Origin: Seriola aureovittata
Taxonomy: Eukaryota > Chordata > Actinopteri > Carangiformes > Carangidae
DNA length: 64,000 nucleotides
Assembly (NCBI RefSeq): GCF_021018895.1
Contig: NC_079375.1
Span: 11,192,732-11,256,731, forward strand
Direction: 5' to 3'
Shown here: piece by piece, positions 11,301 through 24,103 of the stretch
How positions within the stretch are numbered: the stretch's first letter is position 1
Layout of the letters: every line of letters starts with the position of its first letter
Notes under the pieces: generated by a model
Database searches by the model: none
What the model saw: the letters and a program-made list of their open reading frames with translations, nothing else
What the model was told of the DNA's origin: nothing
Translations under genes and position numbers: made by a program

Positions 11301-14300
11301 CTCAGTTGGAGCAGCAGCTGGATGATTGTGAGTCAGCACTGATAGAGGAGAAGGTTGTGTCCCAGGAGAGGAAACATCAAGCCGAACAGAGTCAATATCA
11401 GGTGGACATTTGCTAATTAATTGAATACATTTTTTTTTCTTCTCTTTATTTTTGTTTTTGTTGACTAACCTGAAAGAAAATAGGCTCTGGAATAGACTCA
11501 GGTCTTAAAAATTTTTTTTTCCCATATTTGACCCATACACATAATAAATATTGACATAAAGATGATTTTGTACTGCTTAAAAAATCACCCATGGCATATT
11601 AATTTAGACTACCGATGCTATTTTCTGAATATATTGATAACACTCACCAGAAAAAAGCATTGGACATCAGGCCAGAGACCTCAAAGCAACATACTAAGTT
11701 TTAAGACTACAAACTGTTGTGTTTTTTCCTGACAGCTTCTAATCCTTTAATCTTATCTTCTTATGCCATAAATTCTGGAGTTCTTGTGCTTTTCTAAAAG
11801 TTTTTTATTTTTACTTGATCCTTTATGTTGTAAGTAATTCTTCCTGAGGCAGTTAGAAAACCTTGAAAAGTGCTTTACAAAGAGGAGTATGGTCATAGTG
11901 ATTATATCAACATATTCTAAACCAGCCTTTTATTTACACTGAATGTGGTTTATTGCGATTTCTGAATGAATAATTCAGAGACAGTGCTAGTTTGCAGTTT
12001 TCAGCTGCAGGGAAGGACACAGCAGGTTTGATTATAGTGGTCTGTATTTTTTTCTAGGTCACAGAACTTCAGGCTGAGATTGAAGATCTGAGAATAAAAT
12101 ATGCAAATATTTTAAAAGAGACGAAAGAGATGTGTGATGGGAAAAGTACAACAGCTGATAAGGTAACCCTCCTGCTTCCCCAAAGTTTCTTCCTATACTT
12201 TATGAAAGTTTTGAACTCTTGTAAATGTGCAAAAATCTTAATGCTGACCAGCTGTTACATTTAACAACATGTAATATTTTCCCTGACTAATTTCTTATAA
12301 TTTTCTAACAAATTCTAACTGTACTGTTGCACTTTTTCCAGTATGTGCACCTCTGCAGCACTGTTCCTCCTGCTGCTGAATGGCCAGTCAGTGTGCTGTT
12401 AGATTTTTCTAGTGCTTTTTCAGCTATATAACATTTGTTGCACCTGGACCTGCATGTGTTTGAATAAATTACCAAAACTTCCATCGGTAATTCTGGACAA
12501 CAAAACACTTAACAACGCTAACAACTGCCAAAGTTCTCTCTAAAGAAGGAAATCTTTGCACGCTTAAAGGATTATGTGCATCTCTGAGTGGTCAGGGTTT
12601 ACTGGGAGAGGTTTCATTAGTCTTAAGGCTAATATTTTGTCCACTCTCAATACTCCTTCTGCCATCCCCCTCTGGAGCCCAGGTGAGGCAGCAGCTGCAG
12701 ACACGTGTGGAGGAACTGATGGCTTACCCTGAGTTACTGAGTGCAGCCGAGCAGAGTCTCTTCGAGTGCCAGGAGAACCTGCGGCGCTCAGAGAGGAAGT
12801 GCTCACAAAAGTCAGAGTCCATTAAGCAACTGCAGGTTAAGGTGTGCAACGTGAGCTGTGGTGGTCAGAGGATATAAAATGTAGTCATTTTCCTACATCT
12901 GACCACTAGGCAGTAGTTCAGTCCTATGTGTCCATTGGTGCATCTTGTTTTCTGGTCCCTGCTGTGAGTTTTGATGTTTGTGATTTATAAAAAAAAAAAA
13001 AAAATCTCAGATTGCAGTGGAAACATTTAGATTTGTAACCATCTGTATCCACGTACCAGTTTGTGAGTGTCTTGTGCCGTGTGAGTCCTTTTCAATCACC
13101 TACATCCGCGATGTTGAATTGGTGTTTTGAAAACGGTCCATTTTGCAAGTTATTGTACCCAGTTGCATGTGACGTGAAACCCTCATCTTGAAACCCCATT
13201 CACTTGTAACCAGTGCAAGTGATATCAAAATAGCAAGTCTTGAGTTTTGCATTTTGCATATACAGATGGAGGGTCAGACAAAATTGCTGAGCTCATCTAT
13301 GGAGATGAAAGAATCCATCCATGAGGCCAATTTACAACTACAAGAGAAATTGAATTCTCTTCAAAAGTAAGACATCCACTCATGTCTGTTTTCAAGATGT
13401 CAAATGTTCTTGTTGATTCAAACATAGAAATTGTTTTCCTTCCTGAATGTGTGCATTCCATTGTGTGTTTGTAGGCAAATGGACAAGCTGCAGCAGGAGA
13501 ACCTGGAGCTCGTACGGAGGCTCGCAGCTCAGGAGGAAGCGTTGAGCTACAGTAACCGGCAACTGGATCAGCGCTCGACAGAGTGCCAGGCCCTCAGCCG
13601 GCAGCTGGAGGCTGCTTTATCAGACGTCAAAAAACAGGTACAGCTCAGGGACAGTCTAGTGACGTCTGAGTGAAAACTGATGTCAGTCACCATCAATCAC
13701 CAAGTGTTTTCTTTTTCTTATTTTTTGCTTTGCTTCTGTCTCTTACATTGCAACAAAATGCCATTAGTTGACCATATGCCTTGAATGCATATATATTACT
13801 TTTTTTAGCATTGTGAACCAGGACAGGTACAGCGCAACAATCAAATCAACATTTTATTTTTTTTAAATTTTTTTGTAGCAGATTTAGAAGAGTGGTTACA
13901 ACAATTCAAATGTTCCAGTTTTAGTGTTTTTCAACATGTTACCAAACAGTCTCAGACTTTAAAGAAACAACTTATGACATATCCATAGAGAGACACATCT
14001 TCTCTGCCTCTCTGTCACTGATCGATCTGATACGGCACAATCAAGCCTACATCCAGGTCCTGAAACCTTTTTTGGGGCTTCCCAGTCTTTGATACTGTAG
14101 GTGTTTCCAGAAAAAAAGATCTGGTACACAGGAAGTGATGTGTTTCACTTTGTCTGATAGTTTAAAGTTTTTCCACATGTCTAGGTCAACAAGGTAACAG
14201 ACCAGGCTCATTCCAGAGAAGAGGCCCTTAGTACCAAAATCCTGGAGCTGGAAGCAGAGAAGAGCAGAAGGGATAATGAGCTGAGGCTTCTTCGCCAGAG

Positions 14301-14603
14301 TAAGCTGACTGTGAGTATCGTGGTTTTCTATAACACATAAAGCAATCGAGTGTCATGGAGTAGGCATGCTCGGACTACTGTTGTTGAGTAATGTCTCAGG
14401 GAAACCACTGTCTCTATCTGAATCTGTAGGCAGAGAGGCAGTTTGAGGTGCGTCTGAAGGACCTGCAGCTGAGCCTGGACCAATCAGAGAGCCACAAACA
14501 AAGCATTCAGAACTATGTTGATTTCCTCAAAAACTCCTATAAGACAATGTTTGATGAGGGCCTGCAAACTTCGACTTTTGGATCTTCATATTTTCTAAAA
14601 TGA
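8337..14603 (+). CDS. odf2l: Outer dense fiber protein 2-like (ODF2/ODF2L family, coiled coil)
   Basis: Seventeen coding exons keep one frame to 684 residues: 8337-8500, 8620-8743, 8893-9024, 9167-9241, 9633-9704, 9797-9913, 10402-10587, 10694-10803, 10922-11057, 11291-11401, 12058-12162, 12683-12841, 13266-13366, 13475-13637, 14185-14310 and 14430-14603, plus the 5' UTR exon. After a Ser/Arg-rich head of about 60 residues nearly the whole protein is heptad coiled coil (e.g. SVEATRVHLQGQL, KKATRAQKQRAERFEAAIEK). The tail QSIQNYVDFLKNSYKTMFDE matches the conserved ODF2 C-terminus. ODF2 builds centriole appendages, and ODF2L sits at the basal body and ciliary base. Synteny with ccn1 and bcl10 and phrases such as AIEK and ESENxxLK favour ODF2L over ODF2, but fish annotations may call it odf2b. 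Confidence 0.85.
9965..10350. mobile_element. MITE with 'CTTTAAAGGTCCCATATT' terminal repeats
   Basis: A 386-bp element in the odf2l intron between exons 9797-9913 and 10402-10587. Its terminal inverted repeats are about 18 bp: the left end at 9965-9982 is mirrored by 'aatatgggacctttaaag' at 10333-10350. It has no coding capacity. These termini belong to a short transposon family common in teleosts. I could not define a clean target-site duplication. Confidence 0.85.
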
Positions 14604-14796
14604 TCAGGGATTTATCTGTTTGTTTTAAATTTTGTATTTATTTATTTATTTATTTGGTTTTTGTACACTGTAATATTTATAAGGCCTATTTAAAAAAAGA
14701 AAACAAAAGCAAGAGTCTATCCATTTTAGAGGATTTTTTTTCTAGCCCTGAGCTATCTTTATATATCTACTCCTTCAATTAGCTAACAATATATGA

Positions 14797-14818
14797 CCCC
14801 CCCCCCCCCCCCCCCCCC
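14797..14818. repeat. Poly(C) run of 22 in the odf2l 3' UTR
   Basis: A pure run of about 22 cytosines about 190 nt after the odf2l stop codon, inside its predicted 3' UTR. Runs of this length are prone to assembly error and to G-quadruplex-like structure on the other strand. Confidence 0.9.
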
Positions 14819-15382
14819 AGATGTCAGGGAAACCTGCTGCTGTTGTGAGAAGTTTCAATACCTGTTTTTATCTCAAGTCATATGCAGATTATGGACTGTG
14901 AACTCTCGGTGCTACTGTGTCTTACTCCCCTATGACAAAGAGCCAGTTGCATAAATATATTTAAAGACTCGCCTAAGCTTTACACTTGTCTGAAGACAGT
15001 GTGTTGCAAAAATATTACTCAGTGACTTATTTAAAGTCCCTAAAAACAGCGAAACAGAGAAATATGTTTGAGTTGTTATTCAACACCTTAAACAATGTGG
15101 CAAATCATTCGTCTGTTGTAAGAGCCTTAAAAAATCGGCACATCCGTGTTGACAGGAAATTAAATTCACAATTTTGAATATTGATTAATTGTAATTTATG
15201 TCATTCAGTGTTTCCAGCTTTACAAATGTAGAGATTTACAGCTTTTCTCTGTTGTTTTATGGCTTTAATCTGGATACTGGAGGATTTGGACTGTTGATGG
15301 TTTAAGAAAAGCAATGTACAGCAACTTCAATGGACCTTTTCTACAATTTTCTGATATTTCATAGACTACTTTATATATTGAA

Positions 15383-15388
15383 AATAAA
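15383..15388 (+). terminator. odf2l candidate poly(A) signal
   Basis: AATAAA about 780 nt downstream of the odf2l stop codon, in an AT-rich context. Confidence 0.5.
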
Positions 15389-15400
15389 AATATAAATTAA

Positions 15401-17240
15401 AGGGGGTTTCCCGCTGGGGAAAATTCATGTGCCACTAGGTGGAAGTGTTTTGTTAGCCATCTTTTCTCCTCTGTCAAGTGGAGTCTATTACCCACAGTCT
15501 GTTGTGCAGTTGGTTGTCAGTCTTTTAGCTCAGTCACTACTAAATGTGAAACATATGAAGTTCAGTGTTTATTGCAAGTGCAAGACAAGGTCTACCTTTG
15601 TGCAACTGGCTCCAGATCGAAGAGGGTTTTTTTTTTTTTTGCCATATTTTGAAGCCATACACTTGATTATGACAACAATTGTTAACCAATACAATTATTG
15701 CTTTAAAACAAAACAGTACTTTGGTGCATATGTCCCGGCCAAGTATACCTGTGGTAGAATAAACCACGTTTAACATGGTGCTCCATTTTAACATGAATAT
15801 GCTCCAGCTTTGCTCCCATTAACCTCATCATAATTCTTCTGCTGATGCATCTGTTGGGGAAATTTCACTGTCTGATGCTGAAAAACAGCTCGTGTATGTT
15901 TTTGTATTTTTAGCAGTCATTGGAAGGTGTGATGTGTACTGAATGTGTTCATGTTCTGATTCTCAGCTGGACTGAGATGAATTATGCTTAAAATCAATTG
16001 TTTAGCTGTCAGTTGTGAAGCTTATGCCTTTAGGGTTGTAACCATAATTGCTGAGACACATGCAACACTGGGATATTTCCAAACCACTGATGCTGGTTTT
16101 GCTCTCATGCTTTTGTAATGGAAGTTTTTAATGTTAGTACGGCTTAGGGGCACAGAAAGGTAGTGGTATCTGCTGCAGCATGATTTACCTAAATACTGAA
16201 CTAAGTTTGTATTGTACTGCACTTGGATGTTCTTGTTCTCCTGTTGCTGCTTGATTTGTGGTCCTATACTGTATCTATGGTAATAAACTACAATCTTCCA
16301 GAACCACTGCGAGGCTGTGGTGTGTCTCTGCAGCGGACGTATTCCCCCGGGTGAGCAGCGCTCCTCTCAAGTTCTCAAAGACAAAGCTCTATTGTGTTCT
16401 CCGTCAGGGGATGGAATCATTTCATCTGTGCGTGCGTCAGTACCCCTGTTTTTCCTTTGCTCTTGTTCTCAGTCTCTTGGTCTTGCCCGTTTACGTAATT
16501 CTGTTGATCATACTTTGGGAATTTGCTTCTCTCTGCTGTTTGCTGGAAAATAACCTTACATCTGACTTCTGGCAATTTGGTTGGTATCACAACGCAGCGG
16601 CATGATGGACACACCCTGAGCTTATGAGCTCATCAGGCTCAAATGAGTTGGGTGACCTATTTGTCTTTTTGTTTTGTTTGTTTGTTTGTTTTTTTTTACA
16701 AATTCTATTCTGCTGAGCAAATAGTCAAAAACAGAGGCTTCACTGTTTGTATTAAAATGATTTTATGAAGGTCACATACAGTTGACTAACCGCTGCACCA
16801 ACTTGGATCAATTTGCAGTTTTGTTGACTTTTGAAAGATGACATGTGAAGAGAAATCCATCCAAATCTGACTGTTCATGTGGAATCGTTCCCCATTTTGC
16901 ATATAATAAATCTGTGTGGAAAGTTTACATAATTCCCAGCTACCCTAGAACTTTCTTCACAAAACAAACTTCTGTGGTTTGCATATAGCATCTGTCCGAC
17001 AGCAGGAAAACCACTCTGAGGTTTACACTAGTCATTTCCTGAACTATTCAGTGACATGTAGGTCGTCTCAGAAGTGGGTTAGCCATATGCAGCTGAAACA
17101 GTATAGCTCATTTCCTACTGAAAATTGTTATAACAGACCCCTTGAGAATTTGCTAGTTTTTTTGATTATTGCAACTGCCAAACTATATTTTCACTTTTCA
17201 CCCTAAAAGAAAATAATTGGTCGACTCTATTGGGTTTTCT
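15401..17240. other. Intergenic, odf2l to ccn1 (convergent)
   Basis: No supported gene. Open frames of about 115 codons on the + strand near 15429-15773 and 16258-16605 have no recognisable domain, no splice context and low-complexity composition; I treat them as chance frames. The segment separates the 3' ends of two convergent genes. Confidence 0.5.
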
Positions 17241-17244
17241 AATG

Positions 17245-17250
17245 TTTATT
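17245..17250 (-). terminator. ccn1 candidate poly(A) signal
   Basis: AATAAA on the minus strand, about 570 nt downstream of the ccn1 stop codon. The UTR between them (17251-17818) is AU-rich with ATTTA-like words, as is common for immediate-early CCN transcripts. Confidence 0.5.
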
Positions 17251-17818
17251 TGTGAAAAGGCGAATCACAAAACGGACAATTTAACAGTTAATTGGCAAAC
17301 TTACATACAAGACAGTGTAGAGAACAGGATGTCAAACCAGTATTATGGTACAATATTCAATGATTAGAATACATTAATAAGAAGCTACAATAAGAATACA
17401 TTAAGCGAAGTAGGAAAATTATGGTCTTATAAATAAAACGAATAAGTACAGTAAATCAACAGAAACATGGCGACATATTGTGTAAGGACTTAGTTAGTAG
17501 CTGCCATAGTTTTCACATCATTTCCATGCTTACATGTGGTATGTCTTGTCAGGAGAGGCTTAAATAGGTATGTCAATAAAAATTAAAGTGGAGAACAATA
17601 AAATGTTGGTTTAACTAGAAAAATAAGATTTTTGTCAATGTAAAAAGAAAAAAAAAAAAAGCTTCACAAAGAAGCAAACCAAAAGGCTCCAGTGTTATGA
17701 AGCAAAATCATGAACAATACAGTTCACTAAATTCATCCTACTAGGTGTCTGAAACCTCACAGTGCAATTTCTTTTTTATCTGTCTGTCTGGATCTTCTTT
17801 CCACTTTAAGTGAGAAGT

Positions 17819-19454
17819 TTACATTTTCACTTTGTGTATATCATTAAAAAGTCTGTAGAGGGCAGGGGTGTTTTCGTTGCTGCCGGAGCAGTTGAAGTTG
17901 CACTTGCAAGACTCGATCATCATCACCATCCTGCTGAAGGTGTCCCCATTTTTGCATCTGAAGCGCACAGGTATCGTCTGGGTCCGATGAGGCCTGCAGC
18001 ATCGACCATCTGTGCAAGACCCACAGTATGTGGGTCGGAACTTTTGAAGGCTACGGCAGCCTGCGTAGGACAGTTTAACTGGACGGCTGGCTTTTTCTAT
18101 GTGGTTACATTTGTGACCTTTCTGTTAAAGGAAAAAGCAATAAAAAGCATATGTTAAATGTAACTAGAGAGTTCCACAAAGGATGCTAACTGTACAGACC
18201 AACATGTAATGAAATAATCAGACTGTATCTTTATGAAATTATCTGAAAATCTGGTTATAAAAGGTTTGGATTATACCTTCAATCCGACGAAGGCCATTTG
18301 GTTGCATGGGCGGACTTCACAGACCCGAGTCTCTTTAACCAGTTTGCACAGGGTATTGCTGTTGGTCACCCTCGAGGACACTCCAGTGCCACAGGATTTG
18401 GAGCAGGGTGACCAAGCTGTGGTCTGAGACACACACTCGACTCCTCTGGCAACCATGTGGCCAATTGGGTGACTCCTGAAAGCTGATCGGAGAAAGGAAG
18501 GTTGAAAATGTTAGCTGACACAACTGACCATTTGATGACAATGTAAGAGAAATCAAGACATGTCATGCACATGAAGCTACATGTGAAATTTCACATATAT
18601 TTCCTTATGTTTCCTTCCTTGACAGCAGAGAGGACACTGAGTAAAAGTGCTCACCAGCTAAAGACTCGGATCCTCCTCTCCACACAGGAGCCAACTCATT
18701 CTTGCTTGTGAGGTCGTCTTCAGATGCTCTGTCTTTGCTTTCCTTTTTTCTGTGTTTCTTCTCCGCAGAACTCTCTGGCTTTGCTTCCTCGGGGCAGATG
18801 AGTTGTTCACAGCACCGTCCCGGGACCTTGACCTTCCTGGGTTTGGCACAACCCAGTTTGGGCAGTGACAACTCATGTGGGCACAGAGAGACACATCCAA
18901 CAGCACCGTCCATGCAAGTGCACTGGTGTTTGCAGTTTGGATGGAAAATTTCCCCGTTCTGGTAAATCTTGTTGTTGTACTCACAAGTTCTTCCATCTGA
19001 TTTAGCTGATTTATAGAAAGAGGGAAAGTAGTGAGGTTCAAAATCAAAATGAGTAAATGAATGAGAAACTGAGATAAGAAGAGAAGTCACCTCACCTCGA
19101 CAGATGCCCTTAGCAGAACCAAATCCACCTCCAAAGTTGCACTCCAGTCCCTTTGTGTGGTCACATGGTTGTGTCCTGCTGCAGTCTTCAAAGAGCTGCC
19201 GAGCACAAACTTTACAGCATCCACAGCTGTCCAGCATGAGACTGACTCCTGCTGCACATATGGGGGATTCAGAGGGACACTGGCAGTCCATCGGGCATGA
19301 GGCTGACACCTGAGGAAAGACACAACATCTGATCAAAAGTTTGCTTCCAATAGTAATCATCTTATAACAGCTAAGCAAGCAACTTATGAATGAAGAGCGA
19401 TTATTTCCTCACCAGTGTAACGCAGAGGATCCCAATGACAACAACTTTCCACAT
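17819..19454 (-). CDS. ccn1: CCN family member 1-like (CYR61-like matricellular protein)
   Basis: Five minus-strand exons (19454-19413, 19309-19096, 19005-18655, 18482-18277, 18121-17819) join to 371 residues with one module per exon, the classic CCN layout. They encode a signal peptide (about 1-18, [14 protein letters not shown]), an IGFBP module (with DSCGCCKVC), a VWC module ([17 protein letters not shown]), a basic Lys/Ser-rich linker, a TSP1 module ([17 protein letters not shown]) and a cystine-knot CT module ([18 protein letters not shown]). The product should be a secreted, heparin- and integrin-binding growth regulator. The IGFBP and VWC sequences are closest to CCN1/CYR61 rather than CCN2. 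Fish have several CCN1 copies, so this could be ccn1l1 or ccn1l2. A TATA box and a TEAD-type site lie upstream. Confidence 0.9.
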
Positions 19455-19548
19455 CCTCAGAAGTAGAAGCGCTCTTTCCTGAGTGAATAGTCTTCTGTCT
19501 CTTTGAGTTGACGAGTGCTTGCTCTCCCTCTTTTGGAGTCCCCATCTG

Positions 19549-19556
19549 CTTTTATA
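19549..19556 (-). promoter_or_regulatory. ccn1 TATA box
   Basis: TATAAAAG on the minus strand, 95-102 nt upstream of the start codon, which predicts a transcription start near 19525. A strong TATA box suits an inducible immediate-early gene and contrasts with the other, TATA-less promoters here. Confidence 0.75.
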
Positions 19557-19587
19557 CTCGCTGAAGAGGTGTCCTGAAACTATGATA

Positions 19588-19593
19588 GGAATG
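19588..19593 (+). promoter_or_regulatory. TEAD-type GGAATG site upstream of ccn1
   Basis: GGAATG about 32 bp upstream of the TATA box (orientation reversed relative to ccn1). CCN1 is an established YAP/TEAD target in vertebrates. Two further GGAATG/ACATTCC sites lie about 1 kb upstream (20552-20557 and 20666-20672). Occupancy is inferred, not seen. Confidence 0.4.
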
Positions 19594-21539
19594 CTTCTCC
19601 ATGCGTCCTCCCATAAGCCCAATAGAAGTCCCCCCCCACCCCCCCCCCCCTCACTCAGTGAGCCAAGAACCACCCTGTCTAACTTCCATTCTGCCAGGGC
19701 TTTCGCTCCAATTTAACCATGTCATTTTCTGTTTATCACCATGAAGATGAACCAGAACTAACTGTTCTTACCATGAAGCACACAGGTTTCTGAAATGAAC
19801 TTTTTTCTGTAACAAATAGTATATATGCAAAAGTGGGTCATGTCTTAATTGCATGTTTTGTTTTGGAAACTTGAATAATATGTTATTTAAGCAATGCCTT
19901 AAATTATTTGCTGCAGGATATTGTGTATTATTTAGATCCTGTTTATTTAAATATTAATTCAATATTGCTTATAATTCATTCGGACTGTTTTAAAACTCAT
20001 ACCTTTATATGCAACTTACCTGGATATTATTTCTGTTTCTTGTGTTGTGTGAATATCTTCTGTTTGTGTTATTTTAATTGTATTGATTGTTGTAATATTG
20101 TTTTTTTTGATTGTTTTTTTTTTTGCTTCCTTCTCCTGTAAAATATATTTTTATTATTTATTTTGCCTGGTTAAATGAACTAAAAAGAATGAAAGAAAGA
20201 CTGCTGGTAGCATGTGATACTCCAGGCCAAAAAAAGCACATTGATACCTGAAAACTTTCATTGTCAGCCCTATGCATGTGAGAGCAGCCCCATAAGGGAT
20301 TCAACATCGGGGCGCCACAAGTTCTGACATAAATATTGGAGAGAAGCTACATATTTCTATGACCAACTGGATTTCTATCTCAGACGAAGCCGTGTTTAGA
20401 CTGTTGCCCGTTGTCTGTGATCAGTGTTTGTATTTTCTAACCTTGCTAGCATTAAAAGTCACAGATGAAATTTACCTCAGTCACCTATTAGGTGGGGATG
20501 GATTAGAGTTTGTTTGACTTCAATATTTCAAAAAGGAGAGGAGAGCCTCTTGGAATGTTTGAACCTCAGGAATCCTTTGTTCGGCCTGAATGAGAGTGTC
20601 CAGAATGAGAAACACACCAAAAAAACAAGACAGAAAAAAGAAAACTTGAGCAATGCCTGCAGCAACATTCCTCTTAGGATGAACATTTTTGGTTTCTTTG
20701 AAATAGCTGCCAGGATAAAAAGCATCCTCTTTTATCCGAATCAAAGAACTATGAAAATTATCAAGGACAAAAATGCCTTTCCTTTCATTATAACCTGTGA
20801 GAACGAGAGGCTGAGCAGTGAAGACTGGCACATCCTCCTTCTTATCTAACTGAGGTTACAAGAGCCAGTTTGAGTCCGTGCCAACTCAGGCAGATGAAGC
20901 GCGAACAAGCGTGAGCTCCGTGCATTCACTGATGCCTGGAAATCGCTGACTGTTGTGGTTCGGAGTGGAAACTTCTCCCTCCAAAGCTGTAATATGAAGA
21001 ATTTGCAGAACCATGTTAGGTAAGAGGAACATCGGATATATAACAGGCAGCTGGAGGGCTTGGAAAGGACTTCAGTTGCATGTTTTATTGACCTTTTTGA
21101 AGCTCAACTTTTCTGTTCCTGAAAACATAAGTGTCCCACTCCCACCGAGCAGCATGTAAATGTATCTTAAACTATGTTCATTCTAATATTAAGATGAGTT
21201 AAACTTTCAAAAGATTTCCTGTAGCAAGGTAGAAGTTTGCCAAATCAGGGTTTTAAACTAAAAAATCTCCCCGTATACTACTAAAGGTTTAATATTTTAG
21301 AACTTAATCACTTTCTTAGTGAGAGTCAAATGAGAAGTTCAATAGAAAAAAACATATCCATGAAATTTGGTTTTAATTAGTCTACACTGAGCGATGGTCT
21401 AATTTGGCATCCACATTTGTTTGGCTTTCAGACACTTTTGAATTATTAAATGCCAGTGTTGGATATATCTGACCTTTCAGGCAAACTTGGACTTGGATGT
21501 TGATGTGATAATACGATAATACAATAATTTTGACATGAC

Positions 21540-22280
21540 ATGAACCAAAAGTCAGGGAGCTGTTTGCTAACCTTAGCATAAAAACTGGAGGCATGGAAAA
21601 ACAGCTAGCATTGCTCTCTGGTCAGGGAAAAGGGACAACAAGATTGGACTGGTAACAGCGACACAGCAAAACTCACCAACATCTTCACAGAACATGTGGT
21701 TCTAAAGGCCTGGCGATGAAGGTTTGCTAATTGGTAAACTACTTGCTGGCAGGCTAACCCCTAAATTGCAAGCCAGCAGGGAACATGCTAGTTCGTCAGT
21801 CACAAGAGCTCCCTGTACTGGCTGTTTACTTCCCTTTGGCATTTTGTTCTCAAGATTAATGGTCCATCATTTTATACAATAAAATGTTATTCAAGGGGAA
21901 AAAAGCTCTAACGCTGGTATGTTTGCTAACTTCAGCTAAATTGGCTTGTGTCAAAGTTCATCAAAGTTAAACTGGTGGATTAATTTCACCCCACGAGTGA
22001 ATCTGAACTGAAATGATGCTGGCGTGACCAGGCTTGAAGGAAGTAATTGTGCCTGGTTGCTGTTTTGCCAAGACATAGTTACATCATGTAGACTAACTCC
22101 CCATAGAACAACAATAATTGTTTTTACATTTATGTACAGATTAAACAAAGATATAACTTGAGTTTTAGAGATGTTGGCAGGAGTATTTTTGAACTTTGGA
22201 CAAAGTCAGGCTAACTGTTTGCCCCTGCTAAGGGGCTAACTCAATGCTAAGTAAAGCTAAATGTTCTAACTCCATACTTG
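21540..22280. repeat. Degraded dispersed-repeat remnants
   Basis: The phrase 'gctaaccttagcataaaaactgga' and nearby 'aaaacagctagcattgctctc' resemble the arm of the foldback element at 1145-1495. A weaker 'gctaactgtttgcccctgctaag' occurs near 22210. The sequence between them is not clearly repetitive. This is an old, broken copy or several fragments. Confidence 0.4.
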
Positions 22281-24103
22281 ACGCTCAGACATGATTGGTA
22301 CAAGTCCCTGCACTCTGCATCTACCTCCTGGGAAGAAAGTAAATATAAATCTATTAAAAGTCTGCCAGCCATAAACATTTTAGAATGAAAAGACCATATT
22401 TGAAGCATTTTCTTTCATCTTGCTGCTGAGTTCATGTGGTCATCCATTGCAAATATATAGTTGGATTTATATATTTTTACAAGAGATGTTACGAAACATA
22501 TAATTACCCATCCTGGAGATTATTCTATCAGGGAGATGAGGCTCTTGTATTTATTATCCACTTATAGCCTACTTGAAACTGTGCAGCATCCTACTAAAAT
22601 TAAGAGTTTTAGTTAATTACATGTCCCTTGGCCCTGAGGATTACATTTAATGGAACATGGAGGCCAATCAAATTGAGTGGTGGATGGGCAGATGGTTCAG
22701 AGAAAAGAAGACGTGTAAAAAAAAAAAAAAAAATGGAAATAGAGAGAGACTTAGACAAAATGTGGGATTCAAATTCTGTGTCTCATAAAGATTGGCCACA
22801 GAGAACGGAAAGGCAGACAAACCTCCCCAGTGGTACTCCACAGTAAAACCACAGTGGGTCTGAGACAAGCTTGTTCTGGCTGTTATGTGAGAGCAGGTCA
22901 TACCACAGACAAGGATGTCTGTAGGGGCTGTCTAGATATGACTGCAAATCCAGTTCATTACATCATTTCTATAAATGACTCCCTTTCTTTGACTTTTGTT
23001 CCCTGCAGAGGCCACTCACACGTCAGTACATTGGGTTCGTGTGAGTATCTCTCAGCTGATTCGGAATTATTTCCAGGCTACTGCTCTCTGCTGTTTGACA
23101 TCAATAATGTGAATCACCATGAATCTTTTCTGGGTAAACGTGGACATATATTTTCAGTTTCTGTAGGTGCTTTGTAGACATTACACAAATATTTATTTTT
23201 TGTTCCAAAGAGCCTGATTGACGTACAGTTTGACCTTTTAACACAGGTTGACATTTAAAGGGCATATTTTGGTTGCAATTCGCCTCCCAGAAATTGCTGG
23301 GATGAGACAACAGCTACGCAGATACTGGATCCTGTATTTCCCCTCTCTTTCAAACCATTATCATTACACAGAAAAACCTTCAAGGGAGCAGCAGATGGCC
23401 TTGTGTCTGATTTAAAGTTAGCATATCTTTCTGTTTGGGGATGGTGTTTTCCAGTTACACAGTACATATTACACTGCAGAACATGACAAAACAAGCCTGA
23501 CAACAATCTCCTCAGGGAGCACCCGTCCTCAAACAGTCCTTGGCGTATCATGATTAGAGGGAAGTGAGTGGATCTTGATCTGATGTTTTGCCATTTTGCA
23601 GTTTATTTCAAGTTTACTGGAGTGTTATTTAGTTCTTTGCATGCACTTCAGTTCAGGATGCACTTAGGAAGACTCAATGTTAACTATGCTCTGATTCACA
23701 CTTTCCTTGCCAATCCCCAGTAACAGTTTACTGTTACCGTTAACTTTATAACTGCTGCTGTCTGTCGTACATTTAAGGCCATCTAATGCCATGGCCTTTC
23801 AGTTTCATTCAGATCGAAGAACATGATCATGTACAACACAAATCAATAATGTGTCATAACTGATAAGTCTATAAAACCACATTTACATTGCACATGTAAT
23901 TTTAATTTATTTTAATTTTGTATAATTTTAACCATGTTGTGGATTGTTACATCCTGTCACGTCCTGGTTTGGTGAGTATGTAATTCTTCAGTTCACTGGC
24001 ACTTTTGCCACTGAAAACAGGGCTTTGCTTTAGTTTTAAGACCTTTCTTTTTTTGTATTTTTTTTTGTTACTTTATATAAGCTTACAGTTAGGTCATTTA
24101 GTT

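Larger units (their letters stand above)
14604..15400 (+). other. odf2l 3' UTR
   Basis: AT-rich non-coding sequence from the stop codon to a canonical AATAAA at 15383-15388. No competing exon is visible. Confidence 0.55.

Noticed and set aside
20514..20849. Overlapping 111-codon (+) and 103-codon (-) frames as a possible small gene
   Set aside because: No recognisable domain, start context or splice partners, and frames open on both strands by chance. Retained only as a possible regulatory block.
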